Notes under the pieces: generated by a model | The model's input: the letters and a program-made list of their open reading frames with translations, nothing else | Databases searched by the model: none | Told to the model about the DNA's origin: nothing | Shown: piece by piece, positions 59,723 to 64,000 of the stretch | Layout: every line of letters starts with the position of its first letter | Position numbering within the stretch: the stretch's first letter is position 1 | Source: Streptomyces capitiformicae | Lineage (GTDB): Bacteria; Actinomycetota; Actinomycetes; Streptomycetales; Streptomycetaceae | Length of the DNA: 64,000 nucleotides | Assembly (NCBI RefSeq): GCF_002214185.1 | Contig: NZ_CP022161.1 | Span: forward strand, 6,455,486 to 6,519,485 | Direction of reading: 5' to 3' | Position numbers and translations under genes: made by a program

Positions 59723-59962
59723 CTGCGGTTTGCCTCTTCGGGGCCAGGGGATCACCGGCCAGCCGCACGAGCAATGACTGGGCCAGTGCTTACGGGCAGG
59801 GACGCTAGTTCAGCGAATCGCGAGGCTTCTGGGGCTTGAGGGAAATCTGAGGTGCCTGGTACCGAGTCTGCGCGTCATCAGCCTGGGTGGCGTCGCCGAG
59901 AAGAGCCTTCGCGATGAGGATCCGCTGTCGTACCGGGCATCGGGGCTGCGGATCGAACAGGG

Positions 59963-60145
59963 TTCGTCGGCGCAGCTGCATGCCAGGCGATCGGCGCCAT
60001 CCGCCCCGGCGGGCACATGTGTTCCTCGCCGGCATCCACAGCGAATGGCGGCCCAACCCCGGTGCGCCGGTTCCTGCCCGACCTGGTCCGGCTCATCTGG
60101 GACCGCAAGATCGACCCGGGCAGGGTCTTCGTCCTCACCCTCTGA
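59963..60145 (+). pseudogene. Zinc alcohol dehydrogenase C-terminal remnant
   Basis: The plus frame reads FVGAAACQAIGAIRPGGHM and then VRRFLPDLVRLIWDRKIDPG with RVFVLTL before TGA at 60143. The IWxRKIDPGxVF block is the end of IMP/MDR-type Zn alcohol dehydrogenases. The segment between them and the final ~30 residues have diverged or been lost. 59723-59962 otherwise has only the leader of the secreted-protein gene. Confidence 0.65.
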
Positions 60146-60160
60146 CTCGCGCCTCGCACG

Positions 60161-60199
60161 CCCTTGGCCCGCCCCCAACAGAGCGGGGCGGGCCAAGGG
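60161..60199. terminator. Strong 15-bp terminator hairpin
   Basis: A perfect stem CCCTTGGCCCGCCCC / GGGGCGGGCCAAGGG with a 9-nt loop, just after the alcohol dehydrogenase remnant and between opposing genes. It probably ended the original dehydrogenase transcript. Confidence 0.8.
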
Positions 60200-60380
60200 G
60201 CTACCCCAGCCAAGTCGGGCATGCTCCTGGAGCCCTGAAGCGCCGTCAGAGGGTCAGTGTTCGACCGACGCCGAGAACGGTGAATAGGAGGCGTGAAAAG
60301 AGGAAACACTCCGCCGGGCGCGGCCGGCGTGAACAGGCCGCGGGAAGGCCCGGCCGGCCACTCGCGGCGCACCAGCACTG

Positions 60381-61250
60381 TCAGTAGTGCTCTTCCCGGT
60401 AGATGCCGTCGGCATCGACACCACGGCCCCACTCACCGAAGTCCGTGTTCGCCAGCTCCATGTTGACGACGAAGGAGCCGGCCGCCGCGAGGGTGATCCT
60501 GAACGGGTCGTCGTCATCGTCGGGCAAGTTGTTCACGGCCAGCAGCGGGAGCTCCGCGGAGGCCAGTGCCCGCTCGTCGGCGATCAGGACGAGGGTGCTG
60601 TCGGGCCAGTCCTCGTCATCGCGCCCGATACGTGCCTGGATCTGATCCGCCGTGAAGCCCGCGTAGGCGCGGTTGTCGATGACGGTGATCGACTCGTAGT
60701 GCTCCGAGCCTCCTTCGAGGGCCTGGAGCAGGCGTGCCCACTCATCCGGCTGCTCGAACGACGTCCGCACCAGGAGCGGACCGGCCGCCTCCTCGATCAT
60801 GGAGGAGGGCGGCTCGGGCTCGACCCCCGTACGCTCGCCGGGGATGACCTGGATGAGGAAGCGGGGCCTCTTGCCGTCCGACGACCGGTCACTGGCATGG
60901 ACGCGCATCAGATAGGGGCCGGCTCCCGCAGTGGCGAGATTCTCCTTGCGCAGAGGCTCGTATCCGCTGTCGCACAGGGCGAGGAAGCCGGTCGTGGAGA
61001 CCACGGTGATCTCTTCGACCTCGTCCCAGCCGCTCTCCGCACCCGGGTCCTCTCCGGCGTAGAGGGTGACGATGGGGTTCTCCAGAGCGCTTCCGGCATC
61101 GATGTGCAGCCAGTCCCTCTCGGCCGCCAGGAACCCGCGTCCGCGCGGCGGCTTGCCGGCGTCGGGGTCCATGACGGCCAGGTCGCCCCACTCCTTCAAC
61201 TTGAGCGGCCGGGTGCGGCCGTCAAGGAGCGGCCAGTTGGAACGCTGCAT
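60381..61250 (-). CDS. DUF6924-containing protein
   Basis: A 289-residue cytoplasmic protein without signal or helices. The C-terminal half (about 155-285) resembles DUF6924: LLVRTSFEQPDEWARLLQAL, YAGFTADQIQARIGRDDED, STLVLIADERALASAELPLL and FVVNMELANTDFGEWGRGVD. The N-terminal half (about 30-135) is unlike anything I recognise and contains TLYAGEDPGAESGWDEVEE, resembling small actinobacterial hypothetical proteins. Function unknown. It is alone, with an SD-like GGGGTTCTCC before the start. A short hairpin (AGCACT/AGTGCT) overlaps the stop. Confidence 0.78.
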   Translation of the reverse strand: MQRSNWPLLDGRTRPLKLKEWGDLAVMDPDAGKPPRGRGFLAAERDWLHIDAGSALENPIVTLYAGEDPGAESGWDEVEEITVVSTTGFLALCDSGYEPLRKENLATAGAGPYLMRVHASDRSSDGKRPRFLIQVIPGERTGVEPEPPSSMIEEAAGPLLVRTSFEQPDEWARLLQALEGGSEHYESITVIDNRAYAGFTADQIQARIGRDDEDWPDSTLVLIADERALASAELPLLAVNNLPDDDDDPFRITLAAAGSFVVNMELANTDFGEWGRGVDADGIYREEHY

Positions 61251-61333
61251 GGAGAACCCCCATCATGCTTGCTGTGCCCGCCGGTTACGTCTCGGAAGGG
61301 TAGACGGGAACTGCGGCAGGCTCGTTGTGTGCC

Positions 61334-62353
61334 TTACTTGATACGGACGTAGTAGCCGTCGCCGTTGAGGACGCGCTGGGACTTGTAGAACCCGCCGAGG
61401 CGGGCGCCGGCGCTGCGGTTGTCACTGGCGGAGATGATGCGGGTGCTGCCGCGGGCCGGGTTGCCGCCCTCCTTGCTGGCGGCGAACGGGTACTCGTCGC
61501 AGTCGTACTTCTTGGGGTCGGGGTTGTGCACCTTCCCGCACATGGCCTTGCGGTTGGCGTTGATGGTCTTCTCGCTGGTGATGCGGTGCAGCGGAGTGGA
61601 AGCGCCCGGGTGACCGGCGATCTTGTGCTGGGCGTCGAGGATGTGGTTGGCGGACTGCTTCACCTTCGCGTCGCTGCGGGAGAGGGTGAAGACGGGAGAA
61701 GCGCCCGGGAAGACGCAGCCGGGGTTCTTGGTGCGCTTCTTGGGGCCCCAGAACGTGTCGTCACAGCGGTACTTGGCGGACTTGTAGGTGAAGCCGCCCA
61801 TCGTGTAGCCGGGCTTGGTGAAGGTGAACCGGTAGGAGGCGGGGCCGGCGAGCTGCTTCTTCTTCGCGACCCTGGCTGCGTAGCCGACGGTTCCCTTGCG
61901 GGCCGGTCCGAGGGTGGAGCCCTGCGGGAACTTGACGGCGGTCTTGACGCCCTTGCCGCCGCCGACAGAAACGTTCATGCGTATGCCGCCGGCGTTGACG
62001 AGCTTGGCCTTGCCGACGGTGAAGCTCTCTGCCCACTTCAGCTTGTTGGTCTTCAGCGTCATGGAGTGCTTGATGTCGAAGGTGGCGGAGCCGACCGGCT
62101 TGCCGTTCCTGCGCACGTCGACGCGGGCGTCGACGTGCAGACACATGCTGGTGCGGGTGACGGTGATGGTGTTGATCTTGCAGCTCGCGGCGGCGGCCGT
62201 GTTGGCGTAGACGGTCTTGACGGCCGGGGCCTGGGCGACGGTGAGGCTGTACTTCGCCGGTGCGGCCTGCGCGGTCGCGGCGCTGACACCGGTGAGGAGG
62301 AGCGTGCCGAGAGCGGCACCTATGACGGCTTTTCTGGGCGCGCTGATGCGCAT
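61334..62353 (-). CDS. Secreted NucA/NucB-type deoxyribonuclease-like protein
   Basis: A 339-residue exported protein. ATG 62353 follows GAGGGGA and gives a signal peptide (KAVIGAALGTLLLTGVSAAT, cut near AQA-AP). The C-terminal ~110 residues match the NucA/NucB DNase domain: LHRITSEKTINANRKAMCGK, the catalytic DEYPFAASKEGG and NRSAGARLGGFYKSQRVLNG. The central part (about 40-220) is a beta-rich domain with four cysteines of unknown role. The enzyme probably degrades extracellular DNA. Confidence 0.87.
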   Translation of the reverse strand: MRISAPRKAVIGAALGTLLLTGVSAATAQAAPAKYSLTVAQAPAVKTVYANTAAAASCKINTITVTRTSMCLHVDARVDVRRNGKPVGSATFDIKHSMTLKTNKLKWAESFTVGKAKLVNAGGIRMNVSVGGGKGVKTAVKFPQGSTLGPARKGTVGYAARVAKKKQLAGPASYRFTFTKPGYTMGGFTYKSAKYRCDDTFWGPKKRTKNPGCVFPGASPVFTLSRSDAKVKQSANHILDAQHKIAGHPGASTPLHRITSEKTINANRKAMCGKVHNPDPKKYDCDEYPFAASKEGGNPARGSTRIISASDNRSAGARLGGFYKSQRVLNGDGYYVRIK

Positions 62354-62659
62354 GGGTGTGCGTCCCCTCGTTGATGGAGGGACGGCATCGCGTCGAGGCT
62401 GCCGTCCGTGAGGCGAGCACGTTATGCGCTTCAACTGCGTTGGCTCTATTGGCTATTGAGGCACTGCCTGTTGGGGTACTGCCCGTTGGGACAGGTCGGG
62501 TTTCGGTCGGAAGCGGTGACGGTAAGGAGCGCGAGGAAGGAGCCCGCTCGGCGACTCGGCGGCCAGGAACACCGGGCTGTCGGGCGATCACGCCGGGCGC
62601 TGCGCTGCGAGGCCTCCTCGGAGGTGGGTTTCGAACCCAACGGGGAGTCACGCCCGCGC
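62354..62659. other. Intergenic region of about 300 bp
   Basis: No gene is supported. It holds the DNase gene leader, a short imperfect direct repeat (GCACTGCCTGTTGGG and GTACTGCCCGTTGGG, about 62460-62490) and the sequence TGGGTTTCGAACCCA near 62624-62638, which is a palindrome-like motif reminiscent of a tRNA T-arm. No tRNA can be folded. Confidence 0.5.
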
Positions 62660-62677
62660 GAGGAGGTGGACCGCGCG

Positions 62678-62923
62678 GGCTGGTCCGGAGTTCTCACGGC
62701 ACCACGTGTGGTGGACACCCATGAGGACGGCACGCTGCGGGTCATACCGGCCGCGGAGCTCGAACTGCTGCGAGCGGCCGTCCCGTTCACGGCCGCACCC
62801 GGACCGCACCAGCCACTCCCCCTCGCGTACGACCTGCTGGTGACCGCCCGCCCGGCGGCGACGTTGAATCTGCTGCGGGCCGGGTCCGGAGCCGAACTGA
62901 CGCATCGGCCGCCCGGCCTGGCG
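62678..62923 (+). pseudogene. GH32 (sucrose/levan hydrolase) C-terminal remnant
   Basis: The plus frame reads GWSGVLTAPRVVDTHEDGTL, RVIPAAELELLRAAVPFT and LLVTARPAATLNLLRAGSGA. This resembles the end of the five-bladed propeller and the start of the C-terminal beta-sandwich in GH32 enzymes. No upstream catalytic blades and no natural C-terminus are present. Confidence 0.5.
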
Positions 62924-63304
62924 TCAGGGCCTTCGGCCCGCGCCGTCCGAAAGCCCGCCGGAGCTTTCCTGCTCGCTGTGGTGAGCGGGTGGCGGGGCTG
63001 TGGTTCCTCGTGGGATGAGGTGGGTGGGCAGGACGATGTGCCGGGCGCGGTCGGCGTCGGGGTCGTTGATGAGTTCCAGGGCCAGTTCGGCGGCGGCTCG
63101 GCCCATGTCGGAGGGGGACTGGGCGACGGTGGACAGGTCGAGCCACTCGGCCATCAGCTGGTCGTCGAAGCCGAGGACGGAGATGCGCTGGGGCACCTCG
63201 ATCTGCACGGTGCGCAGGGTGGAGATGACGGAGGCGGCCAGTTCGTCCTGCTCGGCGAAGACCGCTGTGGGTGGTTCACGCAGGCTCAGCAGGTTGCCGA
63301 CCAC
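62924..63304 (-). pseudogene. LacI-family regulator, C-terminal remnant
   Basis: The minus strand has LREPPTAVFAEQDELAASVI, then ISVLGFDDQLMAEWLDLSTV and VAQSPSDMGRAAAELALELI, ending HIVLPTHLIPRGTTA and a tail to 62924. This is the last third of the sugar-binding domain. The helix-turn-helix end is missing; the frame upstream is antisense to another remnant. Confidence 0.75.
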
Positions 63305-63310
63305 CCGGGT

Positions 63311-64000
63311 GGTGCCGCCACCGCCGCCTCGTACTGGGCCCAGGCCGACCGCATCGCCGCCGGTCAGGACGACCCCGAGGTCCGCAGCAAGGCCCGCGCC
63401 GGCACCGGCCTCTCCGCTCTCGCCGACGGCGACCTCGATGCCGCCGAGGACCGTTTCCACGCCGCCCTCGACTACGCCCTCCAGGACCACGGCTCGCCCT
63501 GGACCGCCTCCCTCACCCACGTCTGGCTCGGCACGGTGCACCTGCTCCGCGGCGCACCCGCGACCGCCGTACCCGAGATCGAACGCGGCCTCCGCCTCGC
63601 CCGCACCCGAGGCGACCGGCTGTCGACGTACGTCGCCCTCTACAACCTCTCCCAAGCCGCCCTCGCCCTCGGCGACCATCCCCTCGCCCGCCGGCACGTC
63701 GAGGAGGGCATCATCCTCTCCCAGGAGACCCGCGACCTGGCCAACCTCGCCTATTTCGTCGAGACGCTGGCGGTCATCGAGTCGCAGGAAGGCGACCACA
63801 TCCGCGTCGCCACTCTTCTCGGGGCCACGACCGGTCTCCGCGAGACGGTCGGCGCCGACGTCTACGCGTACTACCACCCCGACCAGAGCCTGCGGGCCGC
63901 GGCCGAGGAGTCGGCACGGGCCGTGCTGGGCGACGACGCCCACGACGAAGCGGTGGACGCCGGCCGGACACTCGACGCGCGGGCGGTCGCGGAGCTCGCC
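63311..64000 (+). pseudogene. C-terminal TPR region of a LuxR/AfsR-type large regulator, partial
   Basis: An open plus-strand frame without a start runs from about 63311 to the window end. It reads SYWAQADRIAAGQDDPEVRS, AALDYALQDHGSPWTASLTH, YNLSQAALALGDHPLARRHV, VATLLGATTGLRETVGADVY and LDARAVAELA. These TPR-like helices are typical of the C-terminal part of large ATPase regulators. The N-terminal ATPase and DNA-binding parts are absent. The frame may continue beyond the window. Confidence 0.65.

Noticed and set aside
62621..62640. tRNA 3' half or attachment site (minus strand GGGTTCGAAACCC-like)
   Set aside because: The T-loop-like sequence is not followed by matching acceptor or anticodon arms; outer T-stem pair is mismatched.

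Overview
The window is high-GC actinobacterial chromosome, almost certainly Streptomyces. Codon third positions are strongly GC-biased. Characteristic families include SpoIIE-type phosphatases, an LCP protein, a complete Mce lipid-import operon with an MkL-type ATPase, a mycothiol-type maleylpyruvate isomerase fold, a DmdR-type iron box, and several secreted enzymes. No rRNA, tRNA or CRISPR array was found. The left end (trmI, site-2 protease, RecB-family nuclease, NarL-type regulator, two oligopeptide-binding lipoproteins, HAD phosphatase, metH 3' end) looks like the conserved Streptomyces proteasome-to-metH neighbourhood.

Layout. 0.2-9.3 kb: conserved housekeeping block. 9.4-10.7 kb: a scar holding only the last ~67 codons of metH, a DUF6069 gene and a broken MFS tail. 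10.7-19.9 kb: LCP protein, zinc-ribbon/peptidoglycan-binding protein, secreted PI-PLC-like enzyme, SDR epimerase, secreted GH16, IclR regulator, membrane SpoIIE phosphatase and VOC protein. 19.9-27.9 kb: a sugar-type ABC transporter (binding lipoprotein, permease, double ATPase) behind a G-rich minisatellite, a 980-residue multidomain SpoIIE phosphatase, and a cyclase. 28-30.1 kb: decayed genes. 30.2-34.3 kb: DinB-fold protein and a siderophore uptake cluster with an iron box but no ATPase. 34.3-39.4 kb: gene fragments around an intact TusA/MFS pair, ending in a frameshifted XdhC gene. 39.5-44.1 kb: two DUF4139 proteins and a CPBP protease. 44.2-55.3 kb: MITE-like element and the Mce operon (ATPase, two YrbE permeases, MceA-F, two Mce-associated proteins, read on the minus strand with overlapping genes). 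55.5-62.4 kb: ECF sigma factor with membrane anchor and repeat tail, lytic transglycosylase, secreted proteins, and remnants of an acyl-CoA ligase, a sigma factor and an alcohol dehydrogenase. 62.6-64 kb: fragments of a GH32 enzyme, a LacI regulator and a LuxR/AfsR-type regulator.

The most striking feature overall is the density of gene remnants. At least fourteen families are represented by one end only. Several junctions join opposite-strand genes head-to-head or tail-to-tail, some at short palindromes or inverted repeats. Intact operons (Mce, sugar ABC transporter, siderophore permeases) lie between these scars. Starts were chosen from visible ribosome-binding sites and overlaps; product names rest on motifs read by eye, without database searches.
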